The notes below the pieces were generated by a model. The model ran no database searches, was not told where the DNA came from, and was given only the letters and a program-made list of their open reading frames with translations. DNA of 64,000 nucleotides, from assembly GCF_024623785.1 (NCBI RefSeq), contig NZ_JANKBZ010000016.1, forward strand, positions 62,001-126,000. Reading direction: 5' to 3'. This stretch comes from Archangium lipolyticum. Its GTDB lineage: Bacteria; Myxococcota; Myxococcia; Myxococcales; Myxococcaceae. The position numbers and the translations under genes are program-made. Every line of letters begins with the position of its first letter. Positions within the stretch are counted from its first letter, which is position 1. Positions 25,208 to 33,902 of this stretch are shown here, piece after piece.

Positions 25208-25801
25208 GTGATTTCGATGTGCAACAGCCAGGCGGCGTACTCGGCTCTCGAGGCGCTGCCCATGGGATGGGTGGGAGAGATCCTCGACGAGGAACTGGTG
25301 GCTTCGCCCCGGCCGGCGCCAGGTCAGGCCCGTGCCGCCTTCATGTTGGGCGTGGAGCTCGGTGAACGGCTCGATCCCCGGCGCGGTGGGTCCGGGCGCT
25401 GGTGCTTCCTCCGCGCTCCCGAGCTGCGCCTCGGCCGCGATGTGCTCGTGCCGGACCTCGCCGGCTGGCGCCGTGACAGGCTCTCGGAAGCCCCCGCTCC
25501 CGAGGAGCCCTTCCTCACGCTCGCGCCCGATTGGATCTGCGAGGTCCTCGCGCCCTCCACCGCCGCGCTCGACCGCACCCGCAAGCTCCCGGCCTATGCT
25601 CGCGCCGGCGTCTCGCACGTGTGGCTCGTGGACCCCTCCGCCCGCACGCTCGAGGTCTTCCAGCGCGTCAAGCGCGGCTGGCTCCTCGTCGACTCCTTCG
25701 AGGGCGAGGCCATCGTCCGCGCCGAGCCCTTCTCCTCGCTCCCCCTGGAGCTCACCTCGCTGTGGCTACCCTGCGAGCCGCACCTGGAGGTGGTGCGCTG
25801 A
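25208..25801 (+). CDS. Uma2-family (DUF820) PD-(D/E)xK nuclease-like protein
   Basis: 197 residues from a GTG at 25208, five bases after GGAGGAGG; an ATG three codons later is too far from that site. Uma2 features: VPDLAGWRRDR (first acidic residue), WICEVLAPST (Glu), TRKLPAYARAGVSHVWLVDP (Lys/Tyr). These match the restriction-endonuclease-like core. Most members have no known role. It is the most diverged of four in the window and lacks the shared upstream palindrome. Its 3' end overlaps the convergent gene by 36 bases. Confidence 0.88.
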   Translation: MISMCNSQAAYSALEALPMGWVGEILDEELVASPRPAPGQARAAFMLGVELGERLDPRRGGSGRWCFLRAPELRLGRDVLVPDLAGWRRDRLSEAPAPEEPFLTLAPDWICEVLAPSTAALDRTRKLPAYARAGVSHVWLVDPSARTLEVFQRVKRGWLLVDSFEGEAIVRAEPFSSLPLELTSLWLPCEPHLEVVR

Positions 25802-26875
25802 GGCGGCGCCCTGGCTCGCCACGAGCAGCCGGGGCGCCTCTTCCGCCGTGCGCACCAGCCGCCGCACCGCCCGCAGCATCAGGTCCGTGTCCAGGGGCGC
25901 CGCCAGGAAGCCGCGCGCTCCCAGCGCCTGCGCCTTCAGCACGTCCTGCTCCGGCACCTTGCCCGCCACCAGCAGCTGCGCCCTCGGCCGCCGCTCCAGC
26001 GCCTCCAGCGACGGCAGCGGCGCCAGCACCACCGCGCTCTCGTGCGCCGCCAGCACCTCTTCCGTGCTCGCCATGCCCGCCACGAAGCCCGCCTCCCCCA
26101 GCACCTTCACCAGCCCCGCCGCCGCCGCCGCTCCCCAGCCGTAGATGAGCACCGCGCCCGCCGTGTCCCTCGCCTCCGGCTCCACCTGCTCCGTCAGCTC
26201 CAACAGCTCCGCCAGCTCCTCCACGTCCAGCGGCTCCAGCAGCGGCAGCTCCAGCGCCTCCTGGTGCGGGTTCAGGTCCGGCAGCACGATGGTGCGCGCC
26301 GCGAAGAGCGGCTCCGCGTCGAAGTGTCCCCCCTCCGTCAGCGACGCCATGCACGCCTGGTTCAGCTGCATGTCCGCGTCCGCCTCGGGCAGCGAGATGG
26401 CCTCCTGCTCCGGACGCCTCGCCGTCTCCCCCTCCTCCGGGTAGAGCCGGGAGATGGCCCGCGAGATGGCCGCGTCCGTCGCCAGCCTCGGCACCACGCG
26501 CAGCTTGCGCGTCACGCTGCGCACCGCGTCCAGCGAGTGCATGCTCGCCGGCGCGGCGATCGCCACCACCAGCACCGTGTCCCTCGGGCCCTCCAGCTTC
26601 AGCGGCACCACCCGGTGCATCTCCGCCAGCCGCCGCGGCAGCAGCTTCGCCAGGCCCGGCTCCAGCACCTCCGCGTCCAGCGCCACCGCGGGCACCCCCG
26701 TCTGCTGCGCCAGCGCTCCCAGCACCTGCTCCACCGAGCAGAAGCGCAGGTCCACCACCACCTGCCCCAGCGGCACGCCCCACTTGCGTTGGTAGGCCAG
26801 CGCCGACTGCAATTGCAGCTCGTCCACCGCCCCCATCTCCAACAGGATTTCTCCCAGTCGCTTCTTCGTCCTCAT
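25766..26875 (-). CDS. GspE/MshE N-terminal-domain protein with receiver-like C-terminus
   Basis: 369 residues from the ATG at 26875. Residues about 1-150 carry a typical MshEN/GspE_N fold (KRLGEILLEMGAVDELQLQ, then FCSVEQVLGALAQQTGVP), which in related proteins binds c-di-GMP or docks to pilus or secretion ATPases. The C-terminal part (about 235-355) has a receiver-like order (VLIYGWGAAAAAGLVKVLGE, AALAPLP-like strand, GARGFLAAPLDTDLMLRAV) but the phosphorylatable Asp is not obvious. No ATPase domain. Possibly a motility or signalling adaptor. Start overlaps nothing; a GAGGGG site is upstream. Confidence 0.8.
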   Translation of the reverse strand: MRTKKRLGEILLEMGAVDELQLQSALAYQRKWGVPLGQVVVDLRFCSVEQVLGALAQQTGVPAVALDAEVLEPGLAKLLPRRLAEMHRVVPLKLEGPRDTVLVVAIAAPASMHSLDAVRSVTRKLRVVPRLATDAAISRAISRLYPEEGETARRPEQEAISLPEADADMQLNQACMASLTEGGHFDAEPLFAARTIVLPDLNPHQEALELPLLEPLDVEELAELLELTEQVEPEARDTAGAVLIYGWGAAAAAGLVKVLGEAGFVAGMASTEEVLAAHESAVVLAPLPSLEALERRPRAQLLVAGKVPEQDVLKAQALGARGFLAAPLDTDLMLRAVRRLVRTAEEAPRLLVASQGAASAHHLQVRLAG

Positions 26876-27168
26876 TGGCTGGCCCCCTCGCGTGCCGCTG
26901 CAACGCTCGGTCCCCCCCGGACCCGGTCGATCGGCGTCCACCCCTGTAGGACATTTTCACGTCTCGTGTCTTCCGCCTTCGCGCCACCTGCTTTCTTGTG
27001 AGCGCCATTTCCCGTCTGCTTTCGAGGGCCTGTCTGGTTGGTCTGGAGATGGGAGGCGGTCCCCGTCGGGTTCTGGACGTCCGGGGTCCTCGTGAGGGGA
27101 CGGGCTTCCGTCCGCCCGTCCCTCCACGGCCCATGCACGGCTGCTCACGTTTGAGCCTGGGGGCGATC

Positions 27169-28251
27169 ATGGACACCACCGCGGGTTCTCTGGAGTCGGC
27201 CACCCCTTTGCGGATGGGGGCCTGGCCGTGGGGGCAGCGGGCGCTGACCCGCATCGAGGAGCTGAAGGCGCTCTGCCAGGAGATGGCGCTGCGCCCGAAC
27301 GCGGCCGTCAACGCGGCGGAGCTGGCCAGGGATGCGCGCGAACATCTCGGCCGTGCCGCCCGGGCCGTCCACCAGAAGCGCTCCCCCTGGGGCCGGAGCG
27401 GCGTGTTCATCGACACCATCGAGACCAGCCTCCACGCGGCGCAATGCCTGATGCTGCGGTACATGCCGCTCGGAGACCTGGAGGCACGGTTGCCCGAGCT
27501 CATCGCCATCATCCGGGAGCATCTCCCCGCCCAGGATCCGCGCCGGGTGGCGGTCGAGGAGTTGCTACAAGCCCCGCACGCCTCTTCCCTGCTGACCGAG
27601 CCGAAGCGCGAGACCGTGGCCACCGCCGTCGAGGCCGCCCTGGCGGCGCAGGAGCAGGAGCAGGTGCGCGTGCGCAGCTTCCGCAACATCGTGTACGGCG
27701 TCACCGCCTGTCTCACGCTGCTCGCTGTCGGGCTCGGAATCCTCATGGCCGCCAACCCGAAGCTCATGCCCATCTGCTTCCAACCCCAGGGGCAGATCGT
27801 CTGTCCCTCGGCGAGCCAGCCGGTCCCCTCACACGTGGAGGACCCGGACCCCCTGTTCGCCGAGCTCGCGACGAGAGCGGACTACTTCGTCATCGAGCTG
27901 GTGGGGCTCACCGCCGCCGCCGTGGCCGCCGCCGCGAGCCTGCGGCAGCTCCGGGGCACCTCCGTCCCCTACAGCGTCCCCCTGGCCCTCTCGCTCCTCA
28001 AGCTGCCCACCGGCGCCCTGACCGCCGTCCTCGGGCTGCTCCTCATGCGCGGCCAGTTCATCCCCGGCCTGTCCGCGCTCGATACGTCCGCGCAGATCAT
28101 CGCCTGGGCGATCGTCTTCGGCTACGCCCAGCAACTGTTCACCCGCCTGGTCGACCAACGCGGCCAGGCCCTCCTCAACTCCGTGGGCGGCGCGGAGAAC
28201 GCCACGCTCATGGACCAGCGGATGGCCCCGGAGCCGACCCCGAAGCCCTGA
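27169..28251 (+). CDS. Membrane protein of unknown function, four predicted helices
   Basis: 360 residues from the ATG at 27169; longer frames upstream carry sequence unlike protein. A soluble helical half (residues about 15-155, IEELKALCQEMALRPN, FIDTIETSLHAAQCLMLRYM) precedes hydrophobic helices near 175-195 (YGVTACLTLLAVGLGILMAA), 245-260, 285-305 and 320-335. No motif recognised. Stands alone. Confidence 0.7.
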   Translation: MDTTAGSLESATPLRMGAWPWGQRALTRIEELKALCQEMALRPNAAVNAAELARDAREHLGRAARAVHQKRSPWGRSGVFIDTIETSLHAAQCLMLRYMPLGDLEARLPELIAIIREHLPAQDPRRVAVEELLQAPHASSLLTEPKRETVATAVEAALAAQEQEQVRVRSFRNIVYGVTACLTLLAVGLGILMAANPKLMPICFQPQGQIVCPSASQPVPSHVEDPDPLFAELATRADYFVIELVGLTAAAVAAAASLRQLRGTSVPYSVPLALSLLKLPTGALTAVLGLLLMRGQFIPGLSALDTSAQIIAWAIVFGYAQQLFTRLVDQRGQALLNSVGGAENATLMDQRMAPEPTPKP

Positions 28252-28389
28252 GTCGGAGGGGCGAATGCCCTGAAGCTCGTGGCCGGCATCGTTCACTGAC
28301 GACCGTCATCGACGCATGACCCTTGAAAAACGCGTCGCCCCGTCGCTCAGTGCACCCGCGCAATCCACGCTTGAAGAGAGGAATCGGAC

Positions 28390-29211
28390 ATGGCCACGTT
28401 GAAGACGAAGTCCGGAGTGGAGCTCTATTACAAGGATTGGGGCAAGGGTCGGCCCGTCGTCTTCAGCCATGGCTGGCCGCTGAACGCGGACATGTGGGAA
28501 TACCAGATGATGTTCCTCGCCGAGCGGGGCTATCGCGTCATCGCCCATGACCGCCGTGGATTCGGCCGCTCCAGCCAGCCCTGGGAGGGTTATGACTATG
28601 ACCACTTCGCCGATGACCTGGCGGAGCTGATCAACTCGCTCGACCTTCGCGATATCACCCTCGTCGGCTTCTCGATGGGCGGCGGCGAGGTCGCGCGCTA
28701 TCTGGCCCGTCATGGCACTGGCCGCGTCTCCAAGGCCGCGCTGCTCGGCGCGGTGACACCGTTCCTGCTCAAGACGGAGGGGAATACGGCCGGTGTGCCG
28801 AAGGCCATGTTCGACGGAATCCGCGCCGGCGTCCTCGCCGACCGTCCGCAGTTCTTCTCCGACTTCGGCAAGCTCTTCACCGGGGCCAACCGCCCGGATG
28901 CGAAGGTCTCGCAGGGGCTCCTCACCTGGACCCTGTCCATGGCGCTGATGGCGTCGTTGAAGGGCACCCATGACTGCATCGCCGCCTTCAGCGAGACCGA
29001 CTTCCGCAAGGACCTGGCGGCCTTCAAGGTGCCGACCCTCGTCATCCATGGCGACGATGACCAGATCGTCCCGTTCGACATCAGCGGCAAGCTCGCGGCC
29101 CAGATGATTCCGGGCTCGCGCCTCGAGGTGTATCCGGGTGCGCCGCACGCCCTGTACTTCACCCACAAGGACCGGCTGAACGCCGACCTGCTGTCCTTCA
29201 TCAAGGGCTGA
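28390..29211 (+). CDS. Alpha/beta hydrolase, cofactor-free chloroperoxidase/arylesterase group
   Basis: 273 residues. [21 protein letters not shown] and [13 protein letters not shown] are the family's early motifs. The nucleophile elbow is [18 protein letters not shown] (Ser near 97), the acid is in [13 protein letters not shown] and the His in [11 protein letters not shown]. This triad is that of cofactor-free haloperoxidases and aryl esterases. Cytosolic. Upstream spacing (138 bases) shows no other gene. Confidence 0.93.
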   Translation: MATLKTKSGVELYYKDWGKGRPVVFSHGWPLNADMWEYQMMFLAERGYRVIAHDRRGFGRSSQPWEGYDYDHFADDLAELINSLDLRDITLVGFSMGGGEVARYLARHGTGRVSKAALLGAVTPFLLKTEGNTAGVPKAMFDGIRAGVLADRPQFFSDFGKLFTGANRPDAKVSQGLLTWTLSMALMASLKGTHDCIAAFSETDFRKDLAAFKVPTLVIHGDDDQIVPFDISGKLAAQMIPGSRLEVYPGAPHALYFTHKDRLNADLLSFIKG

Positions 29212-29352
29212 CCGCGTTGAAGTAGCGCGTTGCATGACCCGGCCTCCTCGCCTACCCAGCACGGGAGGCAGGGGGCCGATTTGCGCCGCGATGCGGGCAC
29301 ACCCAGCGTGTCCCGGGGTATCGCGGCGAACGTACGCTCATGGAGGCGGCAC

Positions 29353-29955
29353 ATGCGAATCCTGGTGATTGGCGCGACGGGGACCATCGGGCAGGCCGTC
29401 GTTCAGGCGCTCAAGGGGCGCCACGAGGTGCTGGAGGCGGCTCGCAGCCGTGGCACCCATCAGGTGGACATCACCTCGAAGGACTCGCTGCTCAAGCTCT
29501 TCCGGTCCGTCGGTCCCGTCGATGCGATCATCTCCGCGACCGGCTCCGCCGCCTTCAAGCCCCTCACGCAACTGGGGGACGAGGACTTCCAGTTCAGCCT
29601 GGGCAACAAGCTGATGGGCCAGGTGAATGTCGCGCGGCTCGGGCTCGAGCACGTGCGTGACGGGGGCTCCATCACCCTCACCAGTGGCGTGCTCGCGCAG
29701 GAGCCGATGCCGGGCACCTCCGCCATCGCGCTCGTCAACGCGGCGCTCGAGGGCTTCACGCGCGCGGCGGCGCTGGAGATGCCGCGCGGGGTGCGCATCA
29801 ACGTCGTCAGCCCACCGTGGGTGAATGAGACGCTGGAGGCGCTCAAGATGAAGGGCGTGCCGGGCATGCCCGCCGCCCAGGTGGCTCGCGCCTACGTGGA
29901 GAGCGTGGAGGGCAAGGGCAACGGGCTGGTGCTCGACGCGCGCAAGTTCGCTTGA
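29353..29955 (+). CDS. Short-chain dehydrogenase, small form
   Basis: 200 residues from the ATG at 29353, preceded by GGAGGCGGC. The N-terminal Rossmann motif is MRILVIGATGTIGQAVVQAL. A Ser in SITLTSGVLAQEP sits in the usual place, but the YxxxK is replaced by ALVNAALEGFTRAA, so the catalytic Tyr and Lys are not evident. Close relatives are annotated as short-chain dehydrogenases of unknown substrate. Monocistronic. Confidence 0.85.
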   Translation: MRILVIGATGTIGQAVVQALKGRHEVLEAARSRGTHQVDITSKDSLLKLFRSVGPVDAIISATGSAAFKPLTQLGDEDFQFSLGNKLMGQVNVARLGLEHVRDGGSITLTSGVLAQEPMPGTSAIALVNAALEGFTRAAALEMPRGVRINVVSPPWVNETLEALKMKGVPGMPAAQVARAYVESVEGKGNGLVLDARKFA

Positions 29956-30026
29956 GATGAGGGCTTCTCTTCCTCTCGCGCTCCGGGTAGCTGGGTACTT
30001 CGACCGCCTCGAGAGGGAGAGCCCGC

Positions 30027-30560
30027 GTGAACGTGGAAATCCGCTTCCTGGATGCCATTGAAGCCGCGTCCCACCTGGACGCCCTGGTGGAACTGCTCAG
30101 GGACTCCGTGGACAACGGGGCCTCCGTGGGCTTCCTGCCGCCTCTGGAGGCCGCCGAGGCTCGCGCCTACTGGCAGGGCGTGATGGCCGAGCTCGCCTCA
30201 CCCTCGCGTGGCCTCGCGCTGGCCTGGGTGGATGGCAAGGTCGCCGGCACCGCCCAGCTCGTCGAGGCCGACAAGGCCAACGCCCGTCACCGCGCCGAGG
30301 TGTCCAAGGTGTTGGTCCATTCCTCCTTCCGCCGCCGGGGCGTCGGGGCCGCCCTCATGCGCGCCGTGGAGGCTCGGGCCCGGGCTCGCGGGAAGAGCAC
30401 CCTCGTGCTCGACACCCGCGAAGGCGAGCCCTCCGAGCAGCTCTACCAGTCCCTCGGCTGGATTCGCGTCGGCTCGATTCCCCAGTACGCGGAGATCGCC
30501 GGCGGTGTCCTGGTCCCCACCGTCGTCTACTACAAGCTGCTCGGCGACTCGGGACGGTGA
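30027..30560 (+). CDS. GNAT-family N-acetyltransferase
   Basis: 177 residues from a GTG at 30027, the first codon that gives an N-terminal strand (MNVEIRFLDAIE). The acetyl-CoA-binding motif A is VSKVLVHSSFRRRGVGAALMRAVEARARARG (RRRGVG loop), followed by LVLDTREGEPSEQLYQSLGW. A complete, single-domain acetyltransferase. Substrate unknown. Convergent with a lipoprotein gene that ends 9 bases away. Confidence 0.92.
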   Translation: MNVEIRFLDAIEAASHLDALVELLRDSVDNGASVGFLPPLEAAEARAYWQGVMAELASPSRGLALAWVDGKVAGTAQLVEADKANARHRAEVSKVLVHSSFRRRGVGAALMRAVEARARARGKSTLVLDTREGEPSEQLYQSLGWIRVGSIPQYAEIAGGVLVPTVVYYKLLGDSGR

Positions 30561-30569
30561 CGCCTCGTC

Positions 30570-30989
30570 CTACCGGGGCATGCGCTCGAGCCGGATGGAG
30601 TGGCCCTCGGGGCGCGTCACCACGACGAGCGCCCCGTCCCCGGTCCGGGTGAGGCACTTCTCCACCGAGTCCGGCGCCGGCTCCATGCACAGGCGCCCCT
30701 CCGGCCCGGGCTCCAACCGCACCTCGCGGCGCTCCAGCTCCACCGGTGGCAGGTGTGCGGAGACCACGTTGAGGAACGTCCCCTTCCCGTCCTCCCGCAC
30801 CTGCAACTGCAGCAGGCCCACGTAACGCTCGGGCCGGCCGTTGTACGTGCCCGGCTCCACCTGGGGGCCCGCCGCCCGCGACCGTGCGCACCCCGCGCCT
30901 CCGGAGGCCGCCAGCACGAGGCTCGCGAGCAGCACCCGGATCGGCCGCGGGCGCACATGGCGCCTCCGTTCTGGAGCCGACGCGCTCAC
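30570..30989 (-). CDS. Small lipoprotein of unknown function
   Basis: 139 residues. A basic N-terminus is followed by a hydrophobic stretch and lipobox (GGAGC). The mature part is short and beta-rich (VGLLQLQVREDGKGTFLNVV, then VEKCLTRTGDGALVVVTR) with a Cys pair likely. Its start overlaps the stop of the upstream gene (ATGA). Last gene of a three-gene operon headed by a predicted metallopeptidase; an immunity or accessory role is an inference from position only. Confidence 0.75.
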   Translation of the reverse strand: MSASAPERRRHVRPRPIRVLLASLVLAASGGAGCARSRAAGPQVEPGTYNGRPERYVGLLQLQVREDGKGTFLNVVSAHLPPVELERREVRLEPGPEGRLCMEPAPDSVEKCLTRTGDGALVVVTRPEGHSIRLERMPR

Positions 30990-31228
30990 CTCGACGGCGG
31001 CCGTACCTGCACCGTCGAGCGGAGGAACTGCCCCTCCGGGCCGTACTCGCGGATGATGCGCTGGTTTCCCTCCTGGTGCGCCACCACCTTCACCACGGGC
31101 ACCAGGCCCTCGGGCGTCTCCGCGAATCGCAGGTTGGCCGGCACTTCCGACACGTTCACCGTCTGCGTCACCTGCTGCGTCTTGCCGTCGATGTACTGGA
31201 TGCTTCCAGGGTGCTTGGGCTCGCTCAT
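30986..31228 (-). CDS. Small soluble protein of unknown function
   Basis: 80 residues from the ATG at 31228. Beta-rich with IQYIDGKTQQVTQTVNVSEV and VPVVKVVAHQEGNQRIIREYG. No signal peptide or known motif. It lies 37 bases after the metallopeptidase gene and overlaps the following lipoprotein gene, so the three are co-transcribed. Confidence 0.7.
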   Translation of the reverse strand: MSEPKHPGSIQYIDGKTQQVTQTVNVSEVPANLRFAETPEGLVPVVKVVAHQEGNQRIIREYGPEGQFLRSTVQVRPPSR

Positions 31229-31265
31229 GGGCTGGGCTCCTCTTCCTTCCGCGCTCTCCACACTC

Positions 31266-32936
31266 TCACCGCTTCCCGGCGAGCAGCTCGTCGATGATCT
31301 TGAATCTCTCCGGCATCATCGCCCGGAACTCGGCCTCGCGGGGCGTTCCCTTCGCCTGTTGGTAGATGAGTAGCGTCTCCGCGAAGTCCTCGCCCGGCGA
31401 CGCCTTCGCGTACCCCGACGCCACCAGCCCGTCGCTCTTCGCCGCCGCCTTCCAGTCGTCCCAGCGCTTGTCGCTGTCCTGGCTCCCCCACTTCTGCATC
31501 GACAGCGTGTGGCCCGTCTCGTGGATCATCGTCCCGTCGAGATAGTCCTGCGTCATCTTCGTCTGGCTCGGGTAGACGGTGATGCTCCCCTCCGCTCCCG
31601 CCGTCATGTACGAGCGGAAGTTGGGATCGTTGTACGTCCTGGCCCAGTAGGCGTCGTCCGGGTTCTGCTTGCCGTCCACCACCACCTGCTTCACCAGCGC
31701 GCGGCTCGAGGCCGGCAGCGCCGCCAGCCCCTTGGCCACCTCGTCGATGCTGTGAATCACCCCCGCGGACTTGTCCGGCGTCTTCGGCATGTAGACGGGG
31801 ATCTTCTTCCCGTCGACCTCCACCTCGTACTTGATGGCGTCCGCCTTGCCCGAGCGGAAGTCGAAGTCCTTCACGTCCGAGGGGCCATTGAGCTTGTACG
31901 GCAGGCGCTTGGTGTCGAAGCTTCCGGCCGGCGTATCCACCAGGCCCGGAGTCGCCGGCTGGTCGGTGAGGAACTGCTGGAGCTGCGTCCGCTGCCCGGC
32001 GGCATCGGCCTTCTTGTAGGCGTCCGAGCTCAGCAGCGTGTCCAGCCCCCGGCGCGCGGGCGTGGAGATCTCCACGTTGGTGCCCCCCACGTAGCGCAGG
32101 AGCTTCTGCTTGTCGGCGTCGGCCAGTCCCTGGAAGCCGGGCGAGCCGGCCAGTTGCACGAGCGTGTTCCGGGCCGGGTCGTCCTTGGGGTGCAGGGCGA
32201 GCTGCTCGAGCGCCGTGGACTTCACCGCGTCGTTGAGGTTGCGGAACTTGTCGCTGCCCGTGAGCCCCTGGACGTCCTGCAGCAGCTTCGCGTCGGCGGG
32301 CGCCCGGTCCAGCGCCGCGAGCGCCTGCTTCTGGTGCGCGGCGTTGAGCTGGCCAAACCCCGGGCTCAGCGCGAGCGCGGTGAGGTTCTTCTGGGCGTTG
32401 ACGTCATTGGGGTGCCGGCCCAGCGCGCCGAGCAGCTGCGTGCTCGTGTCCGAGTTGAGCTTGCGGAAGCTGGCATCCCCCGCGAGGTCCCTCAACCCGT
32501 GCGCCAGCTGGCGATTGCTCGGGGCCTTGTCCAGCGTCTCGAGCATCTGCCTCTGGTGCGTGAGGCTCAACTGGGAGAATCCGTCGCTCTTCACCAGGTC
32601 GGACAGGTTGTCCTGGGCGATGGGGTTGCCCTTGAGCTTCTCCATCCGCGCGAGGATTTCCTTCTCCAGCCCGTCATCCAGACGTTTGAACTTCGGATCC
32701 TTCTGGATGGCCGCCGACTCGTCCGGACCCTGCGGCCTGGGCTTCGCGGGCGCGGTGCCCTCGAAGGTACTCTGGGCCACCCGGTTCTCGGCGCGGTTGC
32801 TTCCACTGGAAGACTCGGTGCCCGTCGTGGGCGCGGGCTTCGCCGCGTCCTGCGCCTTCTTGGGCTGCTGTGGCCCCTCGTCGATTCCCGAGGGACGTTG
32901 GGGACCACTGCCTGCTCCACCGATTCGGCTGACCAT
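31266..32936 (-). CDS. Predicted HExxH metallopeptidase with an N-terminal helical repeat array
   Basis: 556 residues from the ATG at 32936 (GGAG seven bases upstream). A low-complexity Pro/Gly/Ser start has no signal peptide. Residues about 85-310 hold five to six helical repeats of about 41 residues (for example NLTALALSPGFGQLNAAHQK and TLVQLAGSPGFQGLADADKQ). The C-terminal domain carries MIHETGHTLSMQKWG (HExxH near residue 472) with a downstream Glu in DFAETLLIY, so a gluzincin-like zinc site. Length and layout resemble secreted effectors lacking a classical signal. Not a family I can name. First gene of an operon with two small genes. Confidence 0.75.
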   Translation of the reverse strand: MVSRIGGAGSGPQRPSGIDEGPQQPKKAQDAAKPAPTTGTESSSGSNRAENRVAQSTFEGTAPAKPRPQGPDESAAIQKDPKFKRLDDGLEKEILARMEKLKGNPIAQDNLSDLVKSDGFSQLSLTHQRQMLETLDKAPSNRQLAHGLRDLAGDASFRKLNSDTSTQLLGALGRHPNDVNAQKNLTALALSPGFGQLNAAHQKQALAALDRAPADAKLLQDVQGLTGSDKFRNLNDAVKSTALEQLALHPKDDPARNTLVQLAGSPGFQGLADADKQKLLRYVGGTNVEISTPARRGLDTLLSSDAYKKADAAGQRTQLQQFLTDQPATPGLVDTPAGSFDTKRLPYKLNGPSDVKDFDFRSGKADAIKYEVEVDGKKIPVYMPKTPDKSAGVIHSIDEVAKGLAALPASSRALVKQVVVDGKQNPDDAYWARTYNDPNFRSYMTAGAEGSITVYPSQTKMTQDYLDGTMIHETGHTLSMQKWGSQDSDKRWDDWKAAAKSDGLVASGYAKASPGEDFAETLLIYQQAKGTPREAEFRAMMPERFKIIDELLAGKR

Positions 32937-33175
32937 ACAGGGCTCCAGGCTCGCCCGGGTGCGCGGGGATCCGGCGTCTCCGGGGCTCGAGCGAGCGCGC
33001 ATTGTAGCGCCAACGGTGACTCGGAGTGAACCCCCGGCGCCCCTCGGCGCGCGCCCCAGGAGGGCTCTCCCTGAAGCGCCCGCCATCCGTCCGCTCAGCC
33101 GCCATGAGAGCGGCCGCCCGCGGCTCACATTCCCGCCCACTCCTCTCCTTCTGGGAAAACCCATAGGAGGCTCCC

Positions 33176-33823
33176 ATGGCTACTCCCGCCCCCGCGGCTC
33201 GACAGGCCCTCAAGGACGCCAACGCGCGTTGGCCCAAGCGCAAGAAGGCTTCCGACGGCATCATGGGCGACGTTCGCCACCAGAAGACGAAGTCTGACCA
33301 TAACGTCGGCAACGCCGTCGACATCACCCATGATCCGGCATCGGGCGCCACCGGTGATGAGATCGCCAGGCACGCGTTGAACGACAGCCGCGTCACCTAC
33401 GTCATCTGGAACAAGCGCATCAATTCCAGGGATGGGCGCGGGTGGCGCCCCTACCGCGGCAGCAATCCGCACACCCATCATTGTCATATCAGCATTCGCG
33501 CCTCGGCTCGCAGCGACACCCGCCACTGGGGCTGGGCCCGTGGGGTGACCCCGCCGCCTCCTCCCCCCTCGCGCCGTCCTCCTCCCAAAACGCTACCCGC
33601 ACGCAACCTCAAGCGCGGCTCCAAGGGCCCCGACGTGCAGAAGCTCCAGGCCGCCCTGGTCAAGCTGGGTCACATGACTCAGGCTCAGGTGAACACCGGC
33701 CCCGGCATCTTCGGCCCTCAGACCGAGCTCGCTCTCAAGAAGTTCCAGGCCCGTCACGGTGTCCCGTCCACCGGCTTCTATGGGCCGCTGACTCGCGCCG
33801 CCTTCTCGAAGCTGGGCTTGTGA
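33176..33823 (+). CDS. M15-like peptidoglycan peptidase with peptidoglycan-binding domain
   Basis: 215 residues with AGGAGG before the ATG. The N-terminal half has SDHNVGNAVDITH and HTHHCHISI, the zinc-binding order of M15-type D-Ala-D-Ala or endolysin peptidases. A Pro-rich linker leads to a peptidoglycan-binding domain (LKRGSKGPDVQKLQAALVKL, then PGIFGPQTELALKKFQ). No signal peptide, so it would need lysis or another exporter to reach the wall, like a phage endolysin or type VI cargo. Divergent from the metallopeptidase gene at 32936, with about 240 bases between. Confidence 0.88.
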   Translation: MATPAPAARQALKDANARWPKRKKASDGIMGDVRHQKTKSDHNVGNAVDITHDPASGATGDEIARHALNDSRVTYVIWNKRINSRDGRGWRPYRGSNPHTHHCHISIRASARSDTRHWGWARGVTPPPPPPSRRPPPKTLPARNLKRGSKGPDVQKLQAALVKLGHMTQAQVNTGPGIFGPQTELALKKFQARHGVPSTGFYGPLTRAAFSKLGL

Positions 33824-33850
33824 GGGTGCACGGGCAGCTCACCCTCTTCT

Positions 33851-33885
33851 TCCCTCACCCCAGCCCTCTCCCAGAGGGAGAGGGG
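33851..33885 (+). repeat. Palindromic repeat, copy 6
   Basis: CCCTCACCCCAG followed by the CCCTCTCCC-AGA-GGGAGAGGG hairpin, between two convergent genes (M15-like peptidase and sppA), where it could end transcription from both sides. Confidence 0.9.
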
Positions 33886-33902
33886 TTGTTTGGGCTTGAG
33901 GG

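Noticed and set aside
31509-33029. 506-codon plus-strand frame opposite the HExxH protein
   Set aside because: Arg/Val/His-rich and without motif. The minus-strand protein has clear repeats and HETGH.
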